From: Bacteroidia bacterium
GTDB lineage: Bacteria > Bacteroidota > Bacteroidia > Bacteroidales > Azobacteroidaceae
NCBI GenBank assembly: GCA_026000155.1
Contig: BNYG01000003.1
Span: forward strand, 65,382-129,381
Direction: 5' to 3'
Length of the DNA stretch: 64,000 nt
The notes beneath the pieces are model-generated. The model saw only the letters and a list, made by a program, of their open reading frames with translations, ran no database searches and was not told where the DNA came from. How positions within the stretch are numbered: the stretch's first letter is position 1; the number at the start of each line of letters is the position of its first letter. The position numbers and the translations under genes were made by a program. Below, one piece after another: positions 25,800 to 34,532 of this stretch.

Positions 25800-25928
25800 A
25801 ATTATCAATTAATACATTTATTTCAAATAGTTTAATTGTGCATAAAAAATAATTTTTCTGCACATCAAAAGTAGTGAATATTTTTCATATTGACACAATG
25901 ACACAAGTAAATTTTTATCTTTATTTTA

Positions 25929-25958
25929 AATTTTTCTATTCCTCTAACCATTGCATTT
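25929..25958. repeat. 30-bp direct repeat, right copy
   Basis: Identical to 24176-24205. Here it follows directly on the stop of the YdeI-like pseudogene, so it repeats the end of the MarR-like gene and the start of the GIY-YIG gene without their bodies. Confidence 0.9.
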
Positions 25959-26410
25959 TATTTTGAATAGTATTTTTCAATTCCGCCAAATCCTCTTATT
26001 ATTTTATTTTCTTTCGTTTTACCTATAAAGTGATTTAACCGCTTCTCAAATTCTTCCGGTCGTATCCTCGCTGCTTCAATGTATGCAATTCGGATACGCT
26101 TATAGGCGCCGGAAAAACGCTGATAGTTTTTCCATACTATTTTATCTTCTTTCAATTTGTCAATTATATCATTTGGAAAAATAAAAGGTTCAGACAAAAC
26201 ATTTTGTATTTTATCCTCAAGTTTTGGGTGTATCATTTTATTTTCCAATAGCCGGTTGAGCCTTTCTTTGTTGGATTGCGAGTAAGTGCTTTTAGGGTTT
26301 CTGGGGGTGAAACGCTGAATTTTATGTTCTTTGTCAAGCGGTTTTATCGTACTGTCAATCCAATCGAAGCAAAGGGCTTCTTCAACCGCATCATTGTATA
26401 AAATGCTTTT
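25958..26410 (-). pseudogene. YdeI/OmpD-associated family gene, 5'-truncated
   Basis: The minus-strand frame reads YNDAVEEALCFDWIDSTIKP, LDKEHKIQRFTPRNPKSTYS, then IVWKNYQRFSGAYKRIRIAY and a GGIEKYY ending, a strong match to the C-terminal ~150 residues of the YdeI/OmpD-associated family (normally about 190). The first ~40 residues are replaced by unrelated sequence with a stop, and no good in-frame start exists before a TTG at 26248. It is therefore a 5'-truncated gene. Confidence 0.8.
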
Positions 26411-26497
26411 GCGGAAATCATCACCGACGACCGGAGTTTGCTGGCCAGGATATTAGCGCCTTTGGCCTATTTATTGAAAAATCACTGGGGAAAATAA
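26405..26497 (+). pseudogene. possible C-terminal remnant of an unidentified gene
   Basis: The plus strand reads a 30-codon open tail (AEIITDDRSLLARILAPLAY then LLKNHWGK and stop) that looks like a natural protein end. It begins exactly where the YdeI similarity stops on the other strand, so this is probably a junction between two broken genes. The parent is not recognised. The rest of 26250-26538 shows nothing else. Confidence 0.35.
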
Positions 26498-26538
26498 CCG
26501 GCAGAATATATTGGCCTGTTTTTGTAAATAAACCAATA

Positions 26539-29500
26539 TTATCTCAAATGATCCGGCACCACCGGCGCTTTCTTGAAATTATCAATCCGGTCGCTTTGTA
26601 TCTGCATGTCGTCGAATAAAATGGCATCCGGGGTGATGGTGGTCATTAGATTGCCGACAATCGTATTGTATATCAGTTCTTTGTCTGAAACGCCGATAAT
26701 CTTTTTGAAGATTTGGGCATCCACATTGTTTATCTCTGCCGAACGAACCCGTTTTTCCGAACCATCGGCCACACTCACTTGATATAGCTTGACAGGATAC
26801 ACACCGGATATTTCCCGGACAATATAAGCATAGTCGTAATCTTCTTGTTTCGCCCTTTCCACTAATTCCTTTTTCAACTCGGAATAACTTTTGGTTCGCG
26901 TATCCGACAAACGAATGACTCCCGGATTGATTGATCCTGTCATGGTGGCGCCCAATAAGGAATGTCCGTTGGAATGGGGCACTTTCGGTGTCGGAATCCG
27001 GTCAGATAATAAAGTGGTCAGTATTCCGTTTTCGACTAAGGTTAATTTTTCGGGAGGAACCACTCCTTGACCGTCTATCGGGGCATAACCCAATAATTTT
27101 ATTCCGTTATATTCTTGTGTTCCGGTCAAGTCTTCGATGCTGATTTCCCGTGCCGTAATCCGTTTATTCATCATTTCTTCGATACTGTTTCCGCCGTATG
27201 AAAATCCGCCGGTCGTAAGGGGTTTTCTTTCGGCAATTAAAGAAATATCACTTCCGCCAAAGAAATTGGAATAGAAAGTCATCGGCACCGCCAAGCCTTC
27301 AAACAGGACAGGGCCTGAATACGATTCACTCATTTTAGGAGCCTGGATTTCTTCTATCAGATTTTTTGCTAATTTACGACATTCGGCTTGCAATTGGTCT
27401 GTCGAAGGTAATTCATTGGAATTTCGATACACAAAATTGAAATTGGAACTAACATCTTCTCCCTCTTCTGTTTTTCCGGCTATATCTCCGTCTATATAAA
27501 CGAAGGACAAAGGATAGGTGTATTCGGTTCCTTCCGTATTGTAAAAATAAATCGTAGCCTCCACCAATTGAACAGAAAGGTTGGATTCCAGCACTTCCGG
27601 ATATTCGTTGAATACCGACGAGGCTGTTTTAGCATATTCTTCGTAGCGCGATTGATTAAAATCCAATGGTTGCCTCGGAAGATTTTTCATTTGAATCACC
27701 GGCGTTTTATCCCAGTCGGGCAATTCCAACTCTTTTGCCGGGATATTCAACTGTTGAATCGTTGCCTTTTTTTGTTCATAGGTTTCCGCAGCGCTTTTAT
27801 AAATGGCATCCAAATCTTTCCAAATCGTGTAACGGATGGCACGTTCGTCATTATCTAACGTAGGCGAACCGTCATAGCCTTGAGAACCACCGGTCGTTCC
27901 CTGAAAATTTTCATCCGTGCACTGATAATCTCCCATGAGCAAACGAGCAGATGACGAGCGGGCATGCCTTAGATCGGAAGTCAATAAACTTCCGTGTGAA
28001 GCGGCAACGGACATTTGTTTCATGTCCCCGATACTGTAGGCAATAAAGAACGGCGATTGTAAACCTTCCATTTTCAAATTGTTCAAACCCCGGTTCACTT
28101 CTTCTTTAATGGCTTTGAAAATAACGGTTTCGCCCGGCAATGACGCATCGGATGTACCGGCTGCCGGCTTAGGCAATAACAGCGGTTGCGTTTGGCTCTT
28201 CGGCCTTTTTTGCGTTTCAATTTGTTTCACGAATAAGGCAGGCGCCACACAAGCCACGGGAACCGAACCGGATTCCGCACCGCAGGTTCCGTTGAAAACG
28301 GCATACCGGTCTCCGCAAGCTTCAATCTGGGAAAACATCGCCAAAGGCGTTCCTACCATATCCACTCCGCGCACCAACTCATTGGGTCTGCCGTCCGTAT
28401 AAATCCGGTAAACAATCAAGGGCGTTACATTGAAAGAGTTGGGAGAATACCGGCTGGTATTGGTAAATCCGCCGGAAACATCCTTGAAATAATAGGCGTA
28501 TTCTTTTCCTTGCGATTTAGCTTCCTTGCGGAGTTTTTTCATTAATTCCTCTTCGGAAAAACGCTGGGTGCTTTCCACCAACAGATTGGATTGGCGTGAA
28601 ACAGGGGCGTAACCCACATTTCCCCTTCCATGTCCATTGGAATGATAAAAACCTTCAATCGGCGTCCGGCTCATGAGGAAATTTTTCAGGATGCCTTTTT
28701 TCACTACTTCTACTTTTTGAGCGCTGATTCCTTCATCGTCAAATGGATAGGAACCGACTAAGGGCGTACCCTGATAATATCGGATAGTCGGGTCAAAAGT
28801 CACGGAAAGATGTTTCGGAAGCACTGCTTCGCCGGTTTTCTTTTTAAACGTTTGAGCATCATTTTCCTGCTTCAGGCGGGAACCTTCCACCCGGTGTCCG
28901 AAAATTTCATGGAAAAATACGCCTGCCGCTTCCGGTGAAAGGATGGCCGGACCGGTGAAGGATTCCACTACCGGCGCTTTGCGTAAAGCTGAAAGGGTGG
29001 CGCTCATTTCCCGCGCCGTTTTCAATACTTCTTCGTCGGAAGGTAATTCGTTCAAGGAAAAGCCCATCCACGATTTGACCAGCGGCAAACCCATTCCATC
29101 TTCCGCCACTACATTGGCCGACAAAAACAATTGGATATTGACCGCATTTCCCGCCATTTCCCGTCCTTCCGTATCAATGAAAACAGTCCGGGACAAACCG
29201 GCGGTGAAATAAGCGACCCCTTCTTTGATGTCATCGTTTTCATCAAATACCGCCGAATATTTCCGCACTTTATCTTCCAATTGTTTGGGGTCGATATGTA
29301 AATCCGCCCAGGCAACCGGTTTTTCGTAATGATTGACTACCGGTTCCCTGGAAAAGTCAGGCGATTTATCTTCTTGTTCCACTTTCACCGCCAGATTGGC
29401 TTTCACCTGTTCGTAGGTTTGAATGCCCTCTTTGTAAAGTTCATCGAACTGCAACCAAATCTGGTTTTTCAGCAATTTATCATTGTGCTCGTAAGGAATA

Positions 29501-29847
29501 TAATTTCCCTTAACATTCACCCCTTGAGAGCCTCCCCAACCGGATTCACGTATTTCATGGGAATTATCCAAAGTATAATCACCGACCCGTAAACAGGTTG
29601 TAATCGTACGAGACGGAGAGTTGAGCGTAGCTTCCATTTGAAGCCGTCCCAAACCGGCCATCGTATTGACGGATTGCACTTCGTCCAAGCGAACGAAACC
29701 ATAATAGACAGGAACAGGCTGCTTGCCCAATATTTCAAAATTCCGGGTTAATTCGGTTTTTATCGTATTAAAAACCGGGTCTTGGCCAAAAGAGTAAAAA
29801 GTTCCGATAGACAGAACGAGTAAAAAAATTAAAAAGCGTTTATTCAT
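26539..29847 (-). CDS. fused double TldD/PmbA-type metallopeptidase
   Basis: The ATG at 29847 gives 1102 residues with a signal peptide (MNKRFLIFLLVLSIGTFYS). The first half (about 25-575) is a TldD/PmbA-like protein with the zinc site HEIFGHRVEG in the family HExxxH arrangement. A Pro-rich linker (about 585-610) leads to a second TldD-like copy (about 615-1100) whose matching position reads FEGLAVPMTFYSNFF, so the metal ligands are lost. In Bacteroidetes these are usually two adjacent genes, one catalytic and one not; here they are one frame with no second signal peptide. TldD/TldE act as heterodimeric proteases, so the fusion may give a tethered pair. Confidence 0.85.
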   Translation of the reverse strand: MNKRFLIFLLVLSIGTFYSFGQDPVFNTIKTELTRNFEILGKQPVPVYYGFVRLDEVQSVNTMAGLGRLQMEATLNSPSRTITTCLRVGDYTLDNSHEIRESGWGGSQGVNVKGNYIPYEHNDKLLKNQIWLQFDELYKEGIQTYEQVKANLAVKVEQEDKSPDFSREPVVNHYEKPVAWADLHIDPKQLEDKVRKYSAVFDENDDIKEGVAYFTAGLSRTVFIDTEGREMAGNAVNIQLFLSANVVAEDGMGLPLVKSWMGFSLNELPSDEEVLKTAREMSATLSALRKAPVVESFTGPAILSPEAAGVFFHEIFGHRVEGSRLKQENDAQTFKKKTGEAVLPKHLSVTFDPTIRYYQGTPLVGSYPFDDEGISAQKVEVVKKGILKNFLMSRTPIEGFYHSNGHGRGNVGYAPVSRQSNLLVESTQRFSEEELMKKLRKEAKSQGKEYAYYFKDVSGGFTNTSRYSPNSFNVTPLIVYRIYTDGRPNELVRGVDMVGTPLAMFSQIEACGDRYAVFNGTCGAESGSVPVACVAPALFVKQIETQKRPKSQTQPLLLPKPAAGTSDASLPGETVIFKAIKEEVNRGLNNLKMEGLQSPFFIAYSIGDMKQMSVAASHGSLLTSDLRHARSSSARLLMGDYQCTDENFQGTTGGSQGYDGSPTLDNDERAIRYTIWKDLDAIYKSAAETYEQKKATIQQLNIPAKELELPDWDKTPVIQMKNLPRQPLDFNQSRYEEYAKTASSVFNEYPEVLESNLSVQLVEATIYFYNTEGTEYTYPLSFVYIDGDIAGKTEEGEDVSSNFNFVYRNSNELPSTDQLQAECRKLAKNLIEEIQAPKMSESYSGPVLFEGLAVPMTFYSNFFGGSDISLIAERKPLTTGGFSYGGNSIEEMMNKRITAREISIEDLTGTQEYNGIKLLGYAPIDGQGVVPPEKLTLVENGILTTLLSDRIPTPKVPHSNGHSLLGATMTGSINPGVIRLSDTRTKSYSELKKELVERAKQEDYDYAYIVREISGVYPVKLYQVSVADGSEKRVRSAEINNVDAQIFKKIIGVSDKELIYNTIVGNLMTTITPDAILFDDMQIQSDRIDNFKKAPVVPDHLR

Positions 29848-29877
29848 ATTTAAATAACTATTTTCCAAAATGAGTTG

Positions 29878-29885
29878 CAAATATA
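29878..29885 (-). promoter_or_regulatory. -7 box of the TldD fusion gene
   Basis: The minus strand reads TATATTTG, an exact TAnnTTTG match 31 bases upstream of the ATG at 29847. It supports that start over an upstream TTG at 29934. Confidence 0.55.
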
Positions 29886-30077
29886 AGCATAAATCCAATG
29901 GCATTAAATGTTTAATCTGATTATTTTTAGTCAAAATTTTGTAAAATATGCAATAAGTATTTAAATCTATATCAAAAAATGTTTCACATGATGATTTAAT
30001 CGAAATTGTAGTAAAAATTGAGATTTTTTATTTTAATAATTGTCATTAAACGAAACATAAAAAAGAAATAAAATACT

Positions 30078-30217
30078 TACATTTGCATAAGAAACAACGC
30101 CAATGAATCAACATAAGCTCTTTGACGGGAACGAATCAAGTGTTGCGTGTTCAAAAAACTTTAATTTCATTTTTTTCATTCTTTTGTATAAAGTGTTCCC
30201 TCAAAGAGCTTTTTTTA
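30078..30217 (+). ncRNA. candidate small RNA with 5'-3' pairing and T-run
   Basis: An exact -7 box TACATTTG (30078-30085) is followed 30 bases later by AAGCTCTTTGACGGGAAC (30115-30132), which pairs, with one bulge, to 30195-30211, directly followed by a T-run. The paired ends close a ~60-base AU-rich loop, giving a predicted RNA of about 125 nt. An alternative is a 41-codon frame from 30102. No known RNA family is assigned. The rest of 29848-30475 holds the palindrome and a possible minus-strand gene tail. Confidence 0.4.
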
Positions 30218-30256
30218 AAGAAATATAAAAAGAAAATATTTTTCATTTCGAATAAT

Positions 30257-30316
30257 TAATTAATGAAGTTCGTCCGGCAAAACGATTATATCCTGCCGGA
30301 CGAACTTCATTAATTA
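30257..30316. repeat. short palindromic repeat, copy 2
   Basis: Perfect 23-bp arms at 30257-30279 and 30294-30316. The inner 32-bp core equals copy 1 (14997-15028) except for seven central bases. The outer flanks differ from copy 1 yet remain self-complementary. Confidence 0.85.
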
Positions 30317-30427
30317 TTGCAACGTTTCTCCTCCTTCCCAAAGATTAATATCTTCGTCCGATAAAGCAGGTGTAGCGTGCAAATTTTGTTTGTATATTGG
30401 ATGAGGATGTACAGGATGGAATATCAA
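30314..30427 (-). pseudogene. possible C-terminal tail of a small gene
   Basis: The minus strand has an open stretch reading LIFHPVHPHPIYKQNLHATP and ALSDEDINLWEGGETLQ before a stop at 30314-30316. The composition looks like real coding, but there is no ATG, only TTG at 30427. It ends in the palindromic repeat. Parent unknown. Confidence 0.3.
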
Positions 30428-30475
30428 ATATTTTATCTCTTTATTCGTTTAAATAATTAATAAGAACGAATAGGA

Positions 30476-31681
30476 ATGCCGGATAAAAAAAATAAAATTA
30501 TTTGCATGCTTTCTTGCCGCCACCATTTGCTGGATGACAGGATTTATCGAAAAGAGGCGTGTACGCTGGCACGAAACGGTTACGATGTGGTTCATATCGG
30601 CTACGGGAAAAGGGACGAAGCGTATTACACTCCGGAAAATATTCGCATCATTCAATTGAAACGGCTGGAAAAGGGAACTACTCTCCAATCCAAGTGGAAA
30701 GCATTCAATCAGTTAAGATTAGATGATTTGTTCCGGGCTGCCCAAAAAGTGTCGGCGGATGTCTATCATTTGCATGATATGGAATTGTGCCGGATAGCCG
30801 GGCGATTGAAAAAATTACCTCAACATCCGAAAATCATTTATGACGCTCACGAACCTTTTAGCGATAACCTGAAGGATTATTGGCGGGAACGTTCCCTGAT
30901 GAAAGTGCTTTTCAATGATATTCCTTCGTTGCTTGCCGAAAAACGGATCATGAAGCATGCCGATCATTTGATTGCCACGGAAGAAAATGTAGCTTCCCGT
31001 TTCCGGAAGAAAAATTCCAACACTTCGGTTCTTTACAATTATTCGCATTTTAACCCGCTGAATTCCCTCCAAGGAACGGAAGAGAAGGAATTTGATGTCA
31101 TTTATTGCGGTTCGGTTGCCGAATCCAAAGGAATATTTTTGATGATAGATGCTTTGCTTGCGGCGAAAAAAAAAGGACATTCTTTTAAACTCGTAATCGT
31201 CGGACCGTTCAACAGTCTGTCCCTGCAATCCGAAGTCGAAGCGATGATTCGCCGGGAAAAATTGGAAAAGCAACTCTTTTTTACGGGAGAAGTCCCGGTG
31301 GACCAAGTGAGTGAATATTACCAAAAAAGCAAAGCCGCTTTTTGTCTTTTCCCTTTGAACCGTACCAACCAATTGATTCTCCCGATTAAATTGTTTGAAT
31401 ACGCCGCTTTCGGATTACCCGTTATCGGTTCCAATTTCGGGCATATCCGGGAAATTATTCAAGCGAACGGCATCGGGATAACGGTTGATCCGCACAAGGC
31501 GGATGAAGTAGCCTCCGCCTTGATAGAATTGATGGACGGAAATAGATATAAAGACTATATTCCGTCTTGCATCCATTGTGTAAAAACCCACTATTTATGG
31601 GAAAATCAGGAGCAAGTTTTACTCCTGATTTACGAAACATTTTTTCTGCAAAAGCCTACGATCGAATCCGCTTCAGAATAA
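30476..31681 (+). CDS. family 4 glycosyltransferase
   Basis: This 401-residue protein has the two-domain GT-B layout. The N-terminal half shows LSCRHHLLDDRIYRKEACTL and YHLHDMELCRIAG and YDAHEP; the C-terminal half has the donor-binding motif region (FDVIYCGSVAESKGIFLMID, LVIVGPF) and the E-x7-E region LPIKLFEYAAFGLPVIGS. It should transfer a sugar from a nucleotide donor to an envelope polysaccharide or protein acceptor. It stands alone, and its last 26 bases overlap the end of the convergent fimbrial gene. Confidence 0.88.
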   Translation: MPDKKNKIICMLSCRHHLLDDRIYRKEACTLARNGYDVVHIGYGKRDEAYYTPENIRIIQLKRLEKGTTLQSKWKAFNQLRLDDLFRAAQKVSADVYHLHDMELCRIAGRLKKLPQHPKIIYDAHEPFSDNLKDYWRERSLMKVLFNDIPSLLAEKRIMKHADHLIATEENVASRFRKKNSNTSVLYNYSHFNPLNSLQGTEEKEFDVIYCGSVAESKGIFLMIDALLAAKKKGHSFKLVIVGPFNSLSLQSEVEAMIRREKLEKQLFFTGEVPVDQVSEYYQKSKAAFCLFPLNRTNQLILPIKLFEYAAFGLPVIGSNFGHIREIIQANGIGITVDPHKADEVASALIELMDGNRYKDYIPSCIHCVKTHYLWENQEQVLLLIYETFFLQKPTIESASE

Positions 31682-33506
31682 CCACTTTCTCTGTCGTATT
31701 TACCCCATTGGACACGGTAAATACCAATTTTGCATATCCTACATAAGGAGCAGGCGGTAATGTAGTGATTGACGGAGGCGTTATGGCCAAACGCAAATGA
31801 TTAAAGTCTCCACTGATAACTCCTATGGAGTTGGTCGTAAAATGGGCGTATGTATAACCCGGCAGAACCGTTTGATACAACACCAAATTTTCATCACTGG
31901 GCGTCCAATCTATCACCACATGCTGTGCAAGATTATCATTAAATACGAGTGTATCCGGTGTAGCGATTCCACTTCCTTCCATCGTAAGAGTTATATCGGT
32001 GCCTTCCAGGATATTTTGGGTGATAGTTACCGAATAGCGCAACCGGCCTGCTGCAAACGTAATCTTCACCGACCGGTCTGCTCCTGTAGTATTTTTCGGA
32101 TAAGTCAATATCACTTCTGTTTTTTTATTCGGATCGCCATGAGCATTCCGGTTTGTCCGTCCTTCTTCGTCAGTGATCGTTAACCAACCGGCGGTTAAAC
32201 CGGTTGTGAGCGATTCGATGTTGACAATAGACCAGCCGGAGTTGGTGGTAGCTATATAATCGGTCAAAACGGTCAGTACATTATTATTCCCTTTTGTCTG
32301 ACAGGGATCAATGGAAAAATTGAATTGATCCTGGCTTACACTCAAGAAGAATTGTCCGTCAAAAATAATATCATCTATTCCATTCTCATTCCAGTTCAAT
32401 ATCTCGGCTTCCATATTCACAGATTTACCATCAAATGCATCTTCGGGAGTATCATGTCCACGGTCTTTCACTGCGATTATATTCACTACATACTGATTGT
32501 TACGAAGAATATCGCGGTAAGTCACATTATCTTTTTCCAAAAAATCAACCCGGTAATAACTTTCTTTCGTATCTTCTTCGTATAATCCTCCTATAACCAA
32601 ACAAGTAGCTTCTACATGTTGAGCGGCGGCTTTTGTTTCGAACGTATAGATCGCATTACGGATAGCTATATCCGGTTTTCCGGGACTATCAAAATCCGTA
32701 TAAACCAAGGGACCTAAGTATTTGGCGGCGCCTGCCGGAATGGTTGGGCCGGTAACTTTCAACCGGTCCGTGCCCGTTCCTTCGGAAACCACACTTGAAT
32801 TAGGAACAATCGCTCCTTTTGTATTTGTATTATAAAGCCTTACACTGGTCAGTTTAAATTTACTGAGCACTTCCGGCTTGCTTTCATCCAATTGCACATT
32901 GATTTTTGCAATCATCCGGAGAAGCGGAATAGTGGCCAACGAGGATGTCGTGGAAGTAATCGTCACTTTCCCGCTTTCGCCCCACATCGGAAAAGCCGTA
33001 TAGTTGCTCGATGTGTTCCATTTGTCGCCTTCTGCTGCGAGCGCAAACTCCAATCCGGAAAGCATGGCATTTTTTTCCGTATTTTTCCAATCTCCGGAAT
33101 TAAGCATATCCGCTATTTTTGTACCTGTATTGGTAATGATAACCAATCGCTGCTGGTTTGTTTTTTCCCTTACGGTTACGGTAAAGGTGTAGGTGTCGGA
33201 TTTTTCCGGATCAGGCGTTATTTTCCGGGCTTTACCGGAATAATCATAATATTCCTTACCGTCATTCCCTACACGGAATACCAATACATCTATTGTACGG
33301 ACAGTGTTTTCCTCCGTATCGCTCATAGACCGTAACATGGATTGCATATTGGCAGCAGGGATGGCTGCTGTGACTGTAATATCTTTTTCTGTTCCTGGTT
33401 CTTCCGGCGTATTAAAATCAAGGTCTTCGCGAACGCACGAGGACGCTACAAATGATACTATAAGCAGGACCACCAAACTATACCAAATACTTGCTAACTT
33501 TCTCAT
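31656..33506 (-). CDS. fimbrial tip/accessory subunit
   Basis: This 616-residue lipoprotein (SFVASSC, Cys about 24) has an N-terminal fimbrillin-like domain typical of Bacteroidales type V pili (ITVTAAIPAAN, then TIDVLVFRV) and later Ig/BACON-like domains with FFLSVSQDQFNFSID and WSIVNIESLTTGLTAG and VTITQNI. A cleavable Arg region (MQSMLRSMSDTEE) lies near residue 58. As the last gene of the fimbrial operon and by size, it is probably an accessory or tip adhesin. It is larger than the major subunit. Confidence 0.75.
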   Translation of the reverse strand: MRKLASIWYSLVVLLIVSFVASSCVREDLDFNTPEEPGTEKDITVTAAIPAANMQSMLRSMSDTEENTVRTIDVLVFRVGNDGKEYYDYSGKARKITPDPEKSDTYTFTVTVREKTNQQRLVIITNTGTKIADMLNSGDWKNTEKNAMLSGLEFALAAEGDKWNTSSNYTAFPMWGESGKVTITSTTSSLATIPLLRMIAKINVQLDESKPEVLSKFKLTSVRLYNTNTKGAIVPNSSVVSEGTGTDRLKVTGPTIPAGAAKYLGPLVYTDFDSPGKPDIAIRNAIYTFETKAAAQHVEATCLVIGGLYEEDTKESYYRVDFLEKDNVTYRDILRNNQYVVNIIAVKDRGHDTPEDAFDGKSVNMEAEILNWNENGIDDIIFDGQFFLSVSQDQFNFSIDPCQTKGNNNVLTVLTDYIATTNSGWSIVNIESLTTGLTAGWLTITDEEGRTNRNAHGDPNKKTEVILTYPKNTTGADRSVKITFAAGRLRYSVTITQNILEGTDITLTMEGSGIATPDTLVFNDNLAQHVVIDWTPSDENLVLYQTVLPGYTYAHFTTNSIGVISGDFNHLRLAITPPSITTLPPAPYVGYAKLVFTVSNGVNTTEKVVILKRIRS

Positions 33507-33545
33507 ATTGTAATTTTCTTTATTTTATTAGTAATTCTTGTTTAT

Positions 33546-34493
33546 TTAATCAGGTGTTAACTCGTTATCCGATTGATTTAATTTCCATCCGTTCACCACT
33601 ATATCCGTACCGATAAACAGAATATCAATGTTGTATGTGTGTGTTTTATTGAAATCATTTCCCGGATAAATCAGTTGAAGCAAGCGGATTAAATTGTTAT
33701 CCACTCCTTCCCGGTTAGGGAGTATCACTTCTCCGGTTGTCTGATCCTGTATTTTCAACACCGGATCCGGCCGGTTTTCCGCTAATTTCAATACCGTCAA
33801 TGAGGCAGCCAATTCACTGCTTGCCGGAGAATAGCGTGTATTGTTTATGTATGAAAACGGATCGCAAGATGCAAAGTCATTATCGAAAGTATAATTACCG
33901 TTGTCGTCCGTAATTTCAAAACGGTAGGTATGGTCGGTTGGAGCCAGACCGTTTACCGTTATATTGATTCGATTGGTATTTTGAACTACCGGGATAGTAA
34001 TGATATTTTCCACATTTTCTTTGACCAAGCCGGCTTTATTTCCATAAAGCAATAACGGCAGTGAAGTTTCCTGCTCATTTATTATTCTTGTTCCGGGAAC
34101 TTCCAACTGGAATTTTCCCTGGCTTCTTACTGTTCTTCCTGCGAGAAACTCACCGGGTGAAGGAGTAACAGCATACGGAGCCAGAAGATTAAACCACACC
34201 ACGAAAGAATAGTTTCCCGGAAGAAGCTTCAAGTCCGGCTCATACCTTGTATTTAAAACCGGCTTGTCTAAAGACCAGGAACTAACGAAATGATCGTTTT
34301 CGTCAAATACAAAAAGCGTCGCCTGTTGTAATTCATCCGGACGGATTGCCTGGGTTTCCGCTTCCTCGTAAGAAAAAACCAATCGCAGCGGTTGTGTCTC
34401 CGGTGGACAATTTTCCAAATCCTCTTTGATACAAGAAGAGAAAGAAAATACGATGCAAACGATCATGCAGATAAAAGATTCGATTCGATTCAT
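33546..34493 (-). CDS. FimB/Mfa2-family fimbrial anchor subunit
   Basis: This 315-residue lipoprotein has lipobox FSFSSC (Cys about 21) followed by IKEDLENCPP, the conserved start of the FimB/Mfa2 family. The first beta-sandwich contains ATLFVFDENDHFV and PGNYSFVVWFNL. FimB/Mfa2 caps and anchors the fimbria at the outer membrane. It lies between the major subunit and the accessory subunit, 39 bases after the former, in the usual type V pilus order. Confidence 0.9.
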   Translation of the reverse strand: MNRIESFICMIVCIVFSFSSCIKEDLENCPPETQPLRLVFSYEEAETQAIRPDELQQATLFVFDENDHFVSSWSLDKPVLNTRYEPDLKLLPGNYSFVVWFNLLAPYAVTPSPGEFLAGRTVRSQGKFQLEVPGTRIINEQETSLPLLLYGNKAGLVKENVENIITIPVVQNTNRINITVNGLAPTDHTYRFEITDDNGNYTFDNDFASCDPFSYINNTRYSPASSELAASLTVLKLAENRPDPVLKIQDQTTGEVILPNREGVDNNLIRLLQLIYPGNDFNKTHTYNIDILFIGTDIVVNGWKLNQSDNELTPD

Positions 34494-34532
34494 TTATTTT
34501 TTGCGTATAAATGTTTGTATTCTATATAATTA

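Noticed and set aside
30115..30211. 6S RNA or tmRNA
   Set aside because: Length is too short and neither the 6S bubble nor a tRNA-like end could be recognised.
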